DNA from: Ceratothoa steindachneri
Taxonomy: Eukaryota > Arthropoda > Malacostraca > Isopoda > Cymothoidae
NCBI GenBank assembly: GCA_963969495.1
Contig: OZ018318.1
Coordinates: 101,175,141 to 101,239,140 of the forward strand
DNA length: 64,000 bases
Reading direction: 5' to 3'
The first letter of the stretch is position 1, and each line of letters begins with the position of its first letter. Positions 1-11,447 of this stretch are shown piece by piece. The notes beneath the pieces were generated by a model. It did no database searches, had not been told where the DNA came from, and worked only from the letters and a program-made list of their open reading frames with translations. A program made the position numbers and the translations under genes.

Positions 1-150
1 GAAGGGAGTTATTCGGACTTAACACTAGCCCAGCTTTGGTTTAGCTGGGTATCTAAGTCCCCGCAACCAGAAATGTCATGAGGCAACCCTGATAGGAGAA
101 GGAAGGGGGGGGGGGAGCGCTATTTGTCCCATCCTACCTTCTTTTCAGTC

Positions 151-420
151 GCGTGCACTCGACTCTATGGTAATATGTCGGTCCGTATTTCAGTCGGTCG
201 GATGGTAAAAGTTTTAATTTACACTGACCTTTTTGGCAATAACCTCGTAACTATTCGGCCGATTCTAACAAAATTTGATATTCTTATGTTGATTTACATT
301 CTCTTTCGACTGATATAATTACCAAGGTCCTCCCAAGGTTGTCCCACTTGTTAAAAGGTCATAAGGTCATAAGTCAGAATAATTGAGAGCACTCGACTTA
401 GGTCTGTTGACCTTGTTTTC
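151..420 (-). repeat. Dispersed repeat family A, copy 1
   Basis: Read on the minus strand, this segment aligns along nearly its whole length with 60229-60511 on the plus strand. Shared blocks include AACAGACCTAAGTC, GACCTTATGACC, TTAGAATCGGC and ACCATCCGACCGAC, in the same order with small indels. It has no coding capacity that I recognise, and I see no tRNA-like promoter boxes or clear terminal repeats. It could be a MITE, a SINE or part of a larger element. Confidence 0.75.
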
Positions 421-1140
421 TCCCTACGTACGGAAGATGAAAAACTCTGGGTTTTCAAGCCCCCTTCATCATGTACGTACATGTACGCATCCCTTTTCTG
501 TCTCTCCCTGCGGATATCCATTCGACCTCTCATCTTCAGCTGTCACTCTTAAGGTTTGCCCTAAGACTCCTTCTCATCCAGGATCCTTTCACTGCTGTTT
601 TATGTCCATTGGGCTCTAGGTCCTTTCCCTCCCTTGGAAAGATGATTATTCATATTTATTTATTAACATTATTAGTCTCATAAGTATTATTATTTCCTTG
701 CTGCTTCACCCCTCTTTATTTTGGAAGGTGGTGTAATGCAATCCTTTTCTAAGCCATTTACTGGGTTAAGTGGTCGGGTCCGGGTGAATACTGGCGCTGT
801 CCAGCAACGGTTTGTGTGTCAGGGGTGAATGATAGGGAGATTGTTCCGAGGCTCCAAATCAACTGGAAGAGCTGTGCAAGAGATGTCTGTGGCGAATACA
901 CCCCTAGAGATCCGCCTTGCGTCGATTATCCCCATCAAACATTTGATAAGTTTCGCTTGGGGGGTATTTAGAAGAAAGAGGGGGTGCGGGTGGAAGTATG
1001 AAATAAATAGAGAATAAACACTCAAACTTTAAGTTTTTCCTCTACTCTCACTTGGACATCCGAGGATGAGGTAAAATCATGATCGAAAGGGATGGAAGAA
1101 GATGGGAGTTAACTCCTGGTAGCTCATTTAAGCGTGACGG
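421..1140. other. Unassigned sequence
   Basis: No recognisable protein domain, RNA or repeat was found. Short open frames occur on both strands but show no family signature. Confidence 0.5.
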
Positions 1141-1441
1141 TAGAAAAGTGAGGGAAAGGGAAAGAGAGAGGGATAGGGATAGGGAAAGGGAGAGGGAGAG
1201 GGAGAGGGAGCGGGATACGGAGATGGAGAAGAAGAGGGAGCGGGATAGGGAGATAGAGAGACATAGGGAGCGGAGAGGAAGAGGGAGATGAAGAGAGATA
1301 AGGAGCCGGAGAGGGAGATGGGTAGAGAGAGGTAGATGGATAGGGAGAAGGAGCGAGATAGGGAGATAAAGAGGGATAAGCAGCGGGGGAGGTGGAGGGA
1401 GAGGGAGATGAAGAAGGATAGGGAGCAGAGGAGGGTGTGGT
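1141..1441. repeat. Purine-rich array (GGGAGA/GGGATA type)
   Basis: The plus strand is almost entirely purine, built from degenerate hexamers such as AGGGAG, AGGGAT and GAGATG. The open frames here on both strands are Arg/Glu-rich or Ser/Leu-rich low-complexity artefacts. The same array type recurs at 2724-3391 and 3925-4008. Confidence 0.85.
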
Positions 1442-1947
1442 AGAATGGACTCTCGATGATATACCATATATAACTATTCGTTGAGGGAACTTCTTTAATT
1501 ATCTTTAGAGTGCGTGGATGTCTGGCGGGCCGATATTATGTATCTTCGATATGCTTAAGAAGTTGAACTGAGCTCAGGGATAATAATATGGCTATCATTA
1601 ATAAATAGAGTTTTATTAATAATAACTATCAACAATATGTACACAAAACGGAAAATATTGACATAAACAGAGAATGGAAAGGGTCGTGGAGACTCGGGCT
1701 AATCCGAGGATTAAAGGATTTAAAAAGGTAAAACAAATATAAAGTTAAAGAGATGGGATGGTTCGCTAAACCATTTAAATCACAGGATAGAATTGACAAA
1801 AGGGTTAAATACTCAAAGGTAACGTTCGGCTTACGTAATTTTATGCTAGTGGTGCAGAGGAAGTCGACGTGAAGGAATTTTCGAACGGCTGGCGAGTTCT
1901 AGCCGAAGGGGGGGAATAAAATGATCCTGACGTGGCGTCTTGGGAAT
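1442..1947. other. Unassigned AT-rich sequence
   Basis: No domain, RNA or tandem structure recognised, apart from a short ATTAATAAAT/ATTTATTAAT-like inverted motif near 1600. Confidence 0.45.
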
Positions 1948-2261
1948 GAGAACCGTTTCTCGACGAACGGCTTGAAGAACAATGTCTGTTCTACGTTGTT
2001 CTCTTCTGAACAACAGGGGGGGGGGAGAACCGTCTCTTGTCTACGGGCTCAAGAACAATGGCTGTTCTAATGTTGTTCTCTTCTGAACAACAAGGGGGAA
2101 GGGGGAGAACCGCTTCTTGGCGAACGGGCTCAAAAGAACAATGGCTGTTATACGTTGTTCTCTTCTGAACAACAGGGGAAGGGGTGAGAACCGTTTCTGG
2201 TCAACGGGCTCAAACGAACAATGGCTGTTCTAACGTTGTTCTCTTTCTGAACAACGAGGGG
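1948..2261. repeat. 80-bp tandem repeat, four units
   Basis: Units begin with GAGAACCG at 1948, 2025, 2105 and 2186, spaced 77-81 bp. Each contains AACAATG(G/T)CTGTT and a small inverted repeat (GTTGTTC, a 6-7 nt loop, GAACAAC) and ends in a G-rich run of variable length. The unit-length variation lies mainly in the G run. Confidence 0.85.
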
Positions 2262-2723
2262 AAAGCCTTGTGGACTTGGCGTCACGAAAGGCTCGAACCT
2301 TGGCACTCAAGGGATATTGTCCTCCTTCTGGACAAGTGATGGTGAATCTCGAGGTCGAGGTCCCTTGGCGCACAAAGGGAGAGAGGGTCGTGGTGATGTT
2401 TCGCGACGAAAATCTGGATCTCCAATCTGCTCTTAGTGGTAAAGTTTTCATCTAAATAGTCGAGACACTCCCTTGGCGTGGGGGACAATGTAGTGGGAGC
2501 TTCGAGGAAATGCACAGCCGAGCCTGGGAACAATGCCTTATCTGCCCATAAGCCTGACTCAATCTGGCGAGTAGCGAACAGGGGAAGATAAACCTCCTTG
2601 TTTAAACATTGACTCAGGTGGCTGCGATAAGGCGCCAAGCTTCAAAGCGAAGATGCACGTGGGAGCATCGTGGTTTTAAATAAGATGTGATAGAGGTTGA
2701 AATTAACGCGGCCTCAACCCGTT
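2262..2723. other. Unassigned sequence
   Basis: A moderately GC-rich segment between the 80-bp repeat and a purine array. Overlapping open frames of up to 118 codons exist on both strands, but none resembles a family I know. Confidence 0.4.
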
Positions 2724-3391
2724 CTATCACAGAGGGATATGGGTAGAGATAGGTAGATGGAGAGGTAAGGAGAGAGAGAGGGATAAGGATAGGGAAAGAA
2801 AGATGGAGAGGGAGTAGGATACGGAGATGGAGAGGGATAGGGAGAGGGAGCGGGATCTGGAGATTGAGAGCGATAGGGAGCGGGGGAGGGAGAAGGAGAT
2901 GAAGAGGGATAGGGAGCGGGAGAGGGAATGAGATACGGAGATGGAGAGGGAGCAGGATAGGGAGATATAGAGGAGTAAAGAGCGGGGGGGGGAAGAAGAG
3001 AGATGAAGAGGGATAGGGAGCGGGAGAGGGAGATGGGTAGGGAGAGAGAGGGAGAGAAGGACAGAGGGATAGGGAAAGAGAGATGGAGAGTGATAGGGAG
3101 CGGGAGCGGGATATGTAGATAGAGAGGGATAGGTAGCGGGGGAGGGAGAGGGAGATGAAGAGGGATAGGCAGCGGGGAAAGAGATGGTTAGGGATAGGGA
3201 GATGGATAGGGGTAGGGAGATGGATAGAGAGAGGGAGATGGAGCGGGATAGGGAGATAGAGAGGGAGTGGAAGAAGAGGGAGATAGAGGAAGGGACAGTG
3301 AGATGGAAAAGAAGGATAAGAGCGAGTGAGAGAGAGAGAGAAGAACGGAAGGGTAGAAGAAGGAGAGAGAGGAAGCGAGAAGGAGATGGCG
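2724..3391. repeat. Purine-rich array (GGGAGA/GGGATA type)
   Basis: Degenerate AGGGAG/AGGGAT/GAGATG hexamers with strong purine asymmetry on the plus strand. The array resumes at about 3925, after an intervening LINE tail. Confidence 0.85.
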
Positions 3392-3399
3392 TGTGTGAC

Positions 3400-3935
3400 T
3401 GAATGTTACATAGATATGCAGTTCACAAAAAACTTTGCAGTCCATACCTGGTGACCTGTTGTAAGGACATTCCCGGCAAATCTGGTGAATCAGACCTCTG
3501 AAGCCAAGGAACTCATTCGCGAGTGAACGCTGGCAATCGAGGCTAGATTCAAAGTAACGATGAAGCCCCGTTCCATAAGTTGACGATTCGGTTTAAAAGA
3601 AATTCATGCGAGTTAAAACGTTTGCCTATAATATTGCAGCCATTTCCTCTCGTGTAATTTAAATGGTCGATCGTAAAATATTTATTGCAATCTATATCGT
3701 CTATGACTTTGATAATTTTAAAGACCTGAATTCGGTCTCTTCTTAATCTACGGTGAGTTAACGGAAATAGATTTAGTTCTCTAAGTCGCTCTTCGTAGGT
3801 TTGTTTTTTTTTAAACATGGTATCATTTTAGAAAGCCCACGCTAGACTCGTTCTATAATTTCACTATATATTTCTGGTAGTACGGGCACCAGGCTTGACC
3901 GCAGTATTCCATAATGAGAAGGTATATATAGGGAG
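3400..3935 (-). pseudogene. CR1-like LINE reverse transcriptase C-terminus (fragment)
   Basis: This encodes the last part of a non-LTR retrotransposon reverse transcriptase. The clearest block is the open frame 3818-3549 (complement), with YEERLRELNLFPL followed by RRLRRDRIQVFKII. That matches the family signature RLRELxLFSLxTRRLRGQ seen in the better-preserved copies in this window (53437-54147, 34922-35248). Upstream, another frame gives a QAWCPYYQKYI-like segment, so at least one frameshift is present. Downstream is the typical NLWN motif. Endonuclease and palm are absent, as in a 5'-truncated copy. Purine array lies on both sides, so it probably inserted into that array. It has no coding function now. 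Confidence 0.75.
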
Positions 3936-4117
<182 letters not shown>

Positions 4118-4372
4118 CGTGTGAAAAGGTATTAATTGGAAGAAGACTTAAGGCGGAATAATTTGAATGAGTGAATGCGCAGAGGTCGAGTTTGAAAGCG
4201 TAAAATTAACGAGATGTGGCGAGATTGCATCAAAGTTATAAGGCGAAAAGTCACGATCTGATAAGAACTGATTATAGAGAGCAAAAGAGGGAAGGGGGGT
4301 TAGGTGGGCTGTCATTTCAATAATGCCTTTATGGGCAACGCTGCTCTCTCTCTGTTCCTCTCCCCGTTCTCT

Positions 4373-4375
<3 letters not shown>

Positions 4376-4453
<78 letters not shown>
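4376..4453. repeat. Compound (CT)n(TA)n microsatellite
   Basis: CT units run to about 4407 and TA units fill 4410-4453. Open frames spanning it translate as alternating Ile-Tyr and Leu-Ser and are not genes. Confidence 0.9.
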
Positions 4454-4456
<3 letters not shown>

Positions 4457-5599
4457 GAAGACCTGCGGGTTGAGAGAGACCAGGCCTTGAAGGGACCTGG
4501 GCGTTGGGTCGCAAATAATGAGAAGATCGGCTTTGCCCCAATAACCCCTTCCCTGCGGGTAATGGGCTGAACACCTCCATGCAGCCGTTCTCAGCGGCAT
4601 AAGGCAATACTGCTTGTAGCCATTGGGGTTTACTGCCTTGTTCACTGTCAAGACAATAAAAAGTCTCGGGGTCCCGTCTCCTCTGGGTCTGCTCCAACAG
4701 ATCTTCAGATGTTGTCCGTCGTGTCGATGATCCGTACGTCAGATTAAGTATATCCGCTCTGTCGCTCTGCCTCTCTGGCTCCCAGTTGTGAGTTGCAACC
4801 TTTGGGGAACGACCAGCCACTGTGCAACCTTTGGTAAAGTTTTAAAACCCGAGATAGGATAAGCAGGAACGGCTGGTTGCGAGATATAACCCACAAACAC
4901 CTTTTTTTTATTTTCATGGGTCATAAATGCAGGAAATTTTCGTTTATTGGCAAGTTTCAGAAGCTTTCAAAATTTGCGATTACGTCCCTCTTTCTAAATC
5001 CTCGCCTCATCTTGGGCCTGGGGCAGACGAGGAATTTAATATGGAAAAGGAGTTTCCCCTTTGCCATTTTCGGAGCGGCATCCGAGCAGCTTGAACTCTG
5101 TGGCAACTCCATGTGTTTTCTCAAGGGCCCTTCCAAGACTACCAGACGGGTTCGGGGCTTTCCACCTTTAACCCGTTGGTCTCAGGTGACACAGTACAAC
5201 GCCTTTAGAGGCAGCATCGTCCCCTAGGCCTTGTCTAGACACCTCTTCGATCCGTGGTTCATCACGTTGATAGGAGACGGCGTCCCCGCTCTCTCTTACT
5301 TCCCAATTCCGGTCGTCACATAAGCCCAAGTGATGTTCGTAACGGGCCCTAGGTACTATGATTCCCCGGTTTGGATACTCAAAACCTTAGGGAAGGGGGT
5401 AGGTTGGAGGCCAGTTGAGTTCGACATTGTGGAAGGCACACTTCATGCGGCACCGGTCCACGAGGATACACAAGGAGAGTAGGGACTTTCTCCCCCACTT
5501 GGTGCCACCTTGAAGGTCAAGAGATCCTTCATTTCAGAGAAAGATCTGGCCGAGGCTGATTAATCCGGACTCTCGGGGCCACTTCCGGGGGAGATGAAA
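4454..5599. other. Unassigned; possible LINE 5' region
   Basis: No domain recognised. It lies directly upstream of the Jockey-like LINE and could be its 5' UTR or the start of ORF1, but nothing in the sequence proves this. The longest frames (about 130 codons) overlap each other and the microsatellite. Confidence 0.35.
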
Positions 5600-6039
5600 A
5601 GCAGATTCACTCCCCACTTTCCTTTCTAAAGAAGAAGAAAATTAAGAAGAAATCAAAAGAAATAAGAGGCTCTTCTCCCTACATGGAAGCTACGGGGACA
5701 GATGGGGCCGTCTGGTCCCGAGGCGCCCTCAGGTGGAGAGGCCCAGACAAAGACCAAAGTCTCAATTACGGTGAATAGAGCCTCGATTACGTCGAAGCCC
5801 CCCCCTTCAGAGATTACTTGGCGTTTTTGAGCCCTCTGGCTTCAAACGCTTTTTATTTATTCCCTTCAATAATGACAACAAGATGGTCGAAGACCCCATG
5901 CTCCATTAAAGGAGAGATTTAGCTAGGGTGACTGGCAGGGAGCCGAAGGTGACCCGCTTCTCGAACGGAAGCCTTCCGGAGAATGCGGCGGACCTTTCCA
6001 AGGAGGCCATGATTAATGGCCTTCGGTCCTTTAGTGGCA

Positions 6040-6570
6040 GCCATTGAGTGTGGCGCCCGCACTCTACCATGAATTTTGTGAAAAACTGGGTTTATACGAG
6101 AGAACTCTTAGACTACTCCTTAGAAGACCACCTTAGAGCTGGCTGACCAAGGAGTACTCAACTATGATCGAGGGATGAGAAAACAGGGGTGCGGGCTCGA
6201 GACCCAGTCATACACTCTTCGTCACTTTCGATCCTGAAAAGCTCTGTGAGTTGGTGGGTGACGGTTGGTATCGATACCGCATGAAGGCATTCTTGCCACT
6301 GCCACGGAACTGCTAATACTGCCGCGCTTCAGCTATACGGATCGTTCATGTAGACATGCAAAGTCAGATTTACCTGAAGTCTGTGTAAGTTACTCTAATA
6401 CCGTACACGATAAGTCCATATCGTGTATAATCAAGTGTGTGAATTGTAGAGTGCAGTACTCCGCTTCTCCGAAGCAGTGTGGCGCGTATCTTCTGGAGAA
6501 GGAAAGCCAGGCCATTCAGGCTGCAGGTCGACTCTCTTTCGCGAGGCTAAGTAAGACTTAGTCCTGGCGC
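6040..6570 (+). pseudogene. LINE ORF1 (gag-like, zinc knuckles)
   Basis: RNA-binding ORF1 protein of a Jockey/I-type LINE, which would coat the element's RNA. One frame gives LFVTFDPEKLCELV followed by GWYRYRMKAFLPLP, matching the conserved block before the knuckles in such ORF1 proteins. Another frame (6265-6561) gives CVNCRVQYSASPKQC, the C-x2-C core of the last knuckle, and then ends in a stop. Frame changes between these blocks show that the gene is broken. Boundaries are approximate because no intact start remains. Confidence 0.7.
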
Positions 6571-7179
6571 AATCAGTGATAACTAGAACGTTTTATACAT
6601 CAATAATAAAAAAGCCTTTCCAGGCCTACGAGCACGGTCGCGTCTGTGTCCATTCAGATACCTTCTGCGGTTTCTCCCTACTTCAAGCACCCCACTGGTA
6701 GAACTAGCGGCACAGAGAGCTCACCGACAGCCTCGGCTAAAACCAATGCTTCCCCCTCGCCCCGCGTGACCGTTTTCCGTAAGGCAAAATAGTCGCGCGC
6801 CTCCACCAAGTGTTAGACACCTTGGAGGCAACCGTCCCGAAGGTGGTCGTGATGGCCTCTTCGGGAACTGGTAAAAATGTACCCCGAAAGGACAGCACCA
6901 AGGGAATTTAGGCTCCTCCGCACCACCCAAGATTGGCTTGGGCGATTTGGAGACGTGGGACCCTCCAAAATGAGAGACCCATGTATCCGAAGTCACCACT
7001 CCTGCCAAAGGTTTAGAGGAGGAGTAGAGAGAAAAAAAACTCGCATAGCGAGCCCAACCTCCCCCGATAAATCCTGGAAGGTGGCATCGCCTTCGGCACC
7101 TTTACTGCCAAAAGCGCTCGGCGTTCTGTCTCCGTGAAACATACAACCATTCTCAAGAGAGCTCTTTCATCTCCTCCAA

Positions 7180-7545
7180 GCTGGGACTGGATGACATATT
7201 ACTTCAATGGAAGTGCCATGGAGTACGGGCCAACTGGGAGGAGCTGCCGAGGTTCATCTCCTCCACGTTCCCAGTTGGCTATTTTTGGCAAGAGGCTATG
7301 CCTAGCATGTGCCCCATTCCCACGCGAGGAATAAGAGTTTTGCGACCGACCACCACGGGATGAAGGTCTGGCACAAGGATGCGCGATTTACATCCAACAC
7401 GATATCTCCCCTCTTCTATTTGAGATAAATATTTCATTTCAGGCAGTAGACGACCTTTAGATCTCTTTGGGTACGGCCCAGATGCCAACTTTGGAACTTC
7501 GACTCCAAAAGGCATTGAACCACATCTTTCTCTAAGCCGAATCGC
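7180..7545 (+). pseudogene. LINE endonuclease N-terminus (fragment)
   Basis: Start of the apurinic-type endonuclease that nicks target DNA for reverse transcription. ILLQWKCHGVRANWEELP matches the opening beta strand (LQWNxxGxRANxEEL) of Jockey/R1-type endonucleases. Further on, a GIRVLRPTTTG-like segment with degraded continuation is seen. The later catalytic motifs (for example SDH) are not present, because the sequence passes into RT-thumb-like coding within a few hundred bases. This indicates an internal deletion as well as stop codons. Confidence 0.6.
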
Positions 7546-7954
7546 CCATGTTTCGGTTTTCCTTGGACAATATAAAGGTAGTGCACTTCTGCCATTCACA
7601 GTTCATCCCGATCCTTGTTCTTAAACGGGGTCATCAGGAAGTTGTAGATTTGCACTGTTTCCTTGGTGATGTTTTTGACCGACGCCTCACCTCAGAGGCT
7701 CATATTCACAGCCGTTGGATTTCTTGTACCCGCGCCATGGACAACATTGCTTGTTCCGTGGCGTTAAGCCCTTTTGTGTTAATAATGCTACTGCCTCACT
7801 TTTCTACCTATCCTTTGTTCGTTTAAAGCTTGATAACCAATGCCAGTCTTACGTATCTGCATCCGTGCGTGTATTTAGTAAGGCGAACTTGATCCACTAC
7901 ACCGGTCTCCATATGACAACGGGTGCATTCCGCTCATCCCCATTGAGACGGTGA
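7546..7954 (+). pseudogene. LINE reverse transcriptase thumb (fragment)
   Basis: C-terminal part of the reverse transcriptase of the same LINE. One frame begins FRFSLDNIKVVHFC, matching the conserved block after the palm (GFxFSxxKTxxVxF). A FLGDVFDRRLTSEAHI block follows (the usual FLGxxFDxxLxxxxHI). A second frame ends with VRLKLDNQCQSYVSAS and GLHMTTGAFRSSP, the well-known thumb signature. Two frames are needed, so a frameshift lies between about 7700 and 7830. The catalytic palm with its Asp-Asp pair is missing. Confidence 0.75.
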
Positions 7955-8194
7955 CCTTGCCGCCGAGACACGCCAGTCATACCCTAAACTCCATCCGCTT
8001 TAGGCTAGGAATCTCCTGCGAGAGATCGGTTTAGCCCTCTGGCCGGTGGTAGCTCTGCTTCTGCCAGGGACGCCACACAGGACGATACCATATTTGTCTA
8101 TTTGTCGCGACGCCTCTGTACCCAAAGCTTCTAGAGCGTGGGAGTATTAAGTTCAAACCTTTTGGAGAGCAATTCGTTTCGCGCTGGATCCATG

Positions 8195-8620
8195 CTAGTG
8201 TACAAGGATGGCTTCAAGTCCTAAGAGGAGGTCGGCCTCCACGCCTAATCCCCTCTGTTGGAAATGAGTGGGGCTCTGCCAGGCGCTGTGACTGTCTTAA
8301 TGGCCGAGCAGGTTGCAATGCATCGTTCTGTATGGGAGATAACGCGTCGTGACCGGTTCGGAGACCGGAATGTGATCTTTCGAGCATCACAAAGTGCCCT
8401 GGCTGCTATCGGTGCATTGGAAACTCCGTACCCCATGGTTCGTGGTATTCATGCCGCCACAGTTGCAGTGAGCCGGGTGGATGTCGAAATAATCTTATGC
8501 CGGGTCCCTAGACATGTGTGAATTGCGGGAAATGAGCGCGAAGATGAGGGCGCCAAAGAGTCCGCCGCGACTGGGCACACGCGCGGGACATACTGCAATT
8601 TGGTGGAACGCTCCCCTCCG
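8195..8620 (+). pseudogene. LINE RNase H domain (degenerate)
   Basis: RNase H removes template RNA during retrotransposition. The domain opens with VYKDGFKS (family VYTDGSKS, carrying the first catalytic Asp) and continues to an IFRASQSALAAI block (family FSDSQAAL), in which the usual Asp is replaced. It ends with CRVPRHV, a stop, and then IAGNEREDEGAK (family WVPGHxGIxGNExAD). Substituted key residues, one in-frame stop after RHV and frame shifts make it nonfunctional. It follows the RT thumb at the normal distance for R1/I-type LINEs. Confidence 0.75.
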
Positions 8621-9130
8621 TCTTACTGCGACGACTGCGTCATCCCCCCCCTCCACTGTTCAGCATTTTTTTTGTTAAAAGTCCCAGTTTGGGTGATCTT
8701 CCCGCACGTCATCTGCACCGATACCGGGCGGAATGGGTCGCTACCACTTGTCCCTTATTCTCGGGACAGTTCGTGCACACAGACTTGTGGGCTATCTGAC
8801 TTCTTGTAGGAGGCTGGCCTCTTCTATTTTATTTTACTCTCTTTATTGTTGGCCGGATGCTTCTACACCGGAAGGAAGCGGGGCTCCTCTAGACTCCGGA
8901 GCATGCTTCCTCCTTCTTCTTGTTCTTTTAATTCTTGCTTTGTTTTTGGGGGGGGTTTTTTGCGATTTTTATTTTGGTTGTGTTTTTAATTTATAAGTTG
9001 TTTTCACTCTAGCCTAGCATGAGGCTGCAAAGTGAATGCGGTGACTTCTGACCTTGGAGGCAGCCGTCATTTGGACGCTATAAAAAAAAATCCGTCCCTG
9101 ATCCTAGCTCTTTAGTCCTAATCGGCGGTC

Positions 9131-9176
9131 TTTGAACTCGTTCCTCGCTTCTCGTTCCTCGCTTCTCGTTCCTCGG
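9131..9176. repeat. Short tandem repeat of CTCGTTCCTCGCTT
   Basis: About three copies of a 13-14 bp unit, CTCGTTCCTCGCTT, immediately before the 50-bp minisatellite. Confidence 0.7.
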
Positions 9177-9192
9177 TCCTTTATACACGATC

Positions 9193-10690
9193 CAGTGTCC
9201 TTGTTCCTTGTTTAGTAATCTATGATGATGTCCAATCCTTTGCAGTGTCCTTGTTCCTTGGTCAGTAATATCTGACGATGTCCAATCCTTTGCAGTGTCC
9301 TTGTTCCTTGTTCAGTAATCTCTGATGATGTCCAATCCTTTCCAATGTCCTTGTTCCTTGTTCAGTAATCTCTGATGATATCCATCCTTTCTAGTGTCCT
9401 TGTTCTTTGGTCAGTAATATCTGATGATGTCCAATCCTTTGCAGTGTCCTTGTTCCTTGTTCAGTAATCTCTGATGATGTCCAATCCTTTCCAATGTCCT
9501 TGTTCCTTGTTCAGTTGTCTCTGATGATATCCATCCTTTCCAGTGTCCTTGTTCCTTGTTCAGTAATCTCTGATGATGTCTAATCCTTTCCAGTGTCCTT
9601 GTTCCTTGGTCAGTAATATCTGATGATGTCCAATCCTTTGCAGTGTCCTTGTTCCTTGTTCAGTAATCTCTGATGATGTCCAATCCTTTCCAATGTCCTT
9701 GTTCCTTGTTCAGTAATCTCTGATGATATCCATTCTTTCCAGTGTCCTTGTTCCTTGTTCAGTAATCTCTGATGATGTCAAATCCTTTCCAGTGTCCTTG
9801 TTTCTTGGTCAGTAATCTCTGATGATGTCCAATCCTTTCCAGTGTCCTTGTTCCTTGGTCAGTAATATCTGATGATGTCCAATCCTTTACAGTGTCCTTG
9901 TTCATTGGTCAGTAATCTCTTATGATGTCCAATCCTTTCTAATGTCCTTGTTCCTTGTTCAGTAATCTCTGATGATATCCATCCTTTCCAGTGTCCTTGT
10001 TCCTTGTTCAGTAATCTCTGATGATGTCCAATCCTTTCCAGTGTCCTTGTTCATTGGTCAGTAATCTATGATGATGTCCAATCCTTTCCAATGTCCTTGT
10101 TCCTTGTTCAGTAATCTCTGATGATGTCCAATCCTTTCCAGTGTCCTTGTTCCTTGTTCAGTAATCTCTGATGATGTCCAATCCTTTCCAGTGTCCTTGT
10201 TTTTTGGTCAGTAATATCTGATGATGTCCAATCCTTTCCAGTGTCCTTGTTCCTTGGTCAGTAATATATGATGATGTCCAATCCTTTGCAGTGTCCTTGT
10301 TCCTTGTTCAGTAATCTCTGATGATGTCCAATCCTTTCCAATGTCCTTGTTCCTTGTTCAGTAATCTCTGATGATGTCCAATCCTTTCCAGTGTCCTTGT
10401 TCCTTGGTCAGTAATATCTGATGATGTCCAATCCTTTGCAGTGTCCTTGTCCCTTGTTCAGTAATCTCTGATGATGTCCAATCCTTTCCAATGTCATTGT
10501 TCCTTGTTCAGTAATCTCTGATGATATCCATCCTTTCCAGTGTCCGTGTTCCTTGTTCATTAATCTCTGATGATGTCCAATCCTTTTCAGTGTCCTTGTT
10601 CATTGGTCAGTAATCTCTTATGATATCTATCCTTTCCAGTGTCCTTGTTCCTTGGTCAGTAATCTCTGATGATGTCTAATCCTTTGTTCT
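9193..10690. repeat. 50-bp minisatellite, about 30 units
   Basis: The unit starts CAGTGTCCTTGTTCCTTG, continues through a TCAGTAAT(A/C)TCTGATGATG segment and ends TCCAATCCTTT. Unit starts are 50 bp apart (for example 9243 and 9293), with 49-bp variants where GATATCCATCC replaces GATGTCCAATCC. Variants recur in a fixed order (GGTCAGTAATATC, then TTCAGTAATCTC, then AATGTCC with GATATCC), suggesting expansion as multi-unit blocks. No spacers differ between units, so it is not a CRISPR-like array. Confidence 0.95.
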
Positions 10691-11447
10691 TCCAAAATCT
10701 CTGTTGAGGAAAATAAATGAAGGAAAACAAATGTATCAATTTATCAATGAATTAGATTTGGAGGCCAAAACCCATAATTGCTCCCTGTAATTACCCCTCT
10801 CCCTTACCTGGGGGATAAATAGAAACAAGTAAGGGGGTCAAAATTTCCCCCAAATATATATTCTTAAACGAGGTGAAACTGAGCTGTACAAAGCTCTCCC
10901 TTTTAAATCTTAACAAGATCCATTGCAACCTGATAACTAGGGTCGTGCAGTGAACTAGTGGAGTAGGAAGGAGGGAATGATTTGGGTAAGAGGGTAAAAT
11001 TACCCCCTCTCCACGGCGATTAGCTCCGAATAATAAATTGGGAAACAGAGCGGAGATTGAAGTCAGAGTTTGTAATGAGCCTTAACGAATCAATGCCTTA
11101 AACGCCCCGATTTAATTTTAGATAATTTTTTGAAATTGTTTTTTAGGGTTTTCTTTAGTTTTTTTTGGGGGGGGAGTTTAAGTTTTATTTTTAGATGTTT
11201 GTAGGGGATTAAAGTGCAGGGTTGAGTACTTCTGTTGTACACTTGACCTTTAGGGAAGAGGGTGATTTGCTTCCTTCACGCAACTGTGTATTGGCGTCAC
11301 GCGAGTCTGATAAATCCACTCTGCTTTGTCTCGGGGTGAACGTTGGATGTGATGGATAGCAGTGGTGATTTTAGACGTGATGAAGATGAGATTGACAATG
11401 TTGATGACAAATGTAAATAATAGTAATGGTTGAAGTTAATGGTAGTG
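10691..11447. other. Unassigned sequence
   Basis: AT-rich, with T-rich and G runs near 11150. No domain or RNA recognised. Confidence 0.5.

Larger units (their letters stand above)
5600..9090 (+). mobile_element. Jockey/R1/I-type LINE, internally deleted
   Basis: Plus-strand non-LTR retrotransposon relic. In order it carries an ORF1 gag-like region with CCHC-type knuckles (to about 6560), a linker, the first part of an AP-type endonuclease (about 7180-7545), the thumb of a reverse transcriptase (7546-7954), an RNase H domain (about 8195-8620) and a 3' region ending near a short A run at about 9081-9090. The endonuclease runs almost directly into the RT thumb, so the EN C-terminus and the RT fingers and palm are missing. 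Stops and frameshifts occur throughout. The clade is uncertain: the RNase H argues for R1/I or an RNase H-bearing Jockey relative. Confidence 0.75.

Noticed and set aside
1048..1467. 139-codon Ser/Leu/Pro-rich frame opposite an Arg/Glu-rich one
   Set aside because: Low-complexity translation of the purine array. The same applies to the frame at 18659-19204.
2282..2638. 118-codon minus-strand frame as a host gene
   Set aside because: No domain, no homologue recognised, and an overlapping frame is open on the other strand.
9193..10690. CRISPR-like array
   Set aside because: The 50-bp units are contiguous near-identical tandem copies without unique spacers, in eukaryotic DNA.
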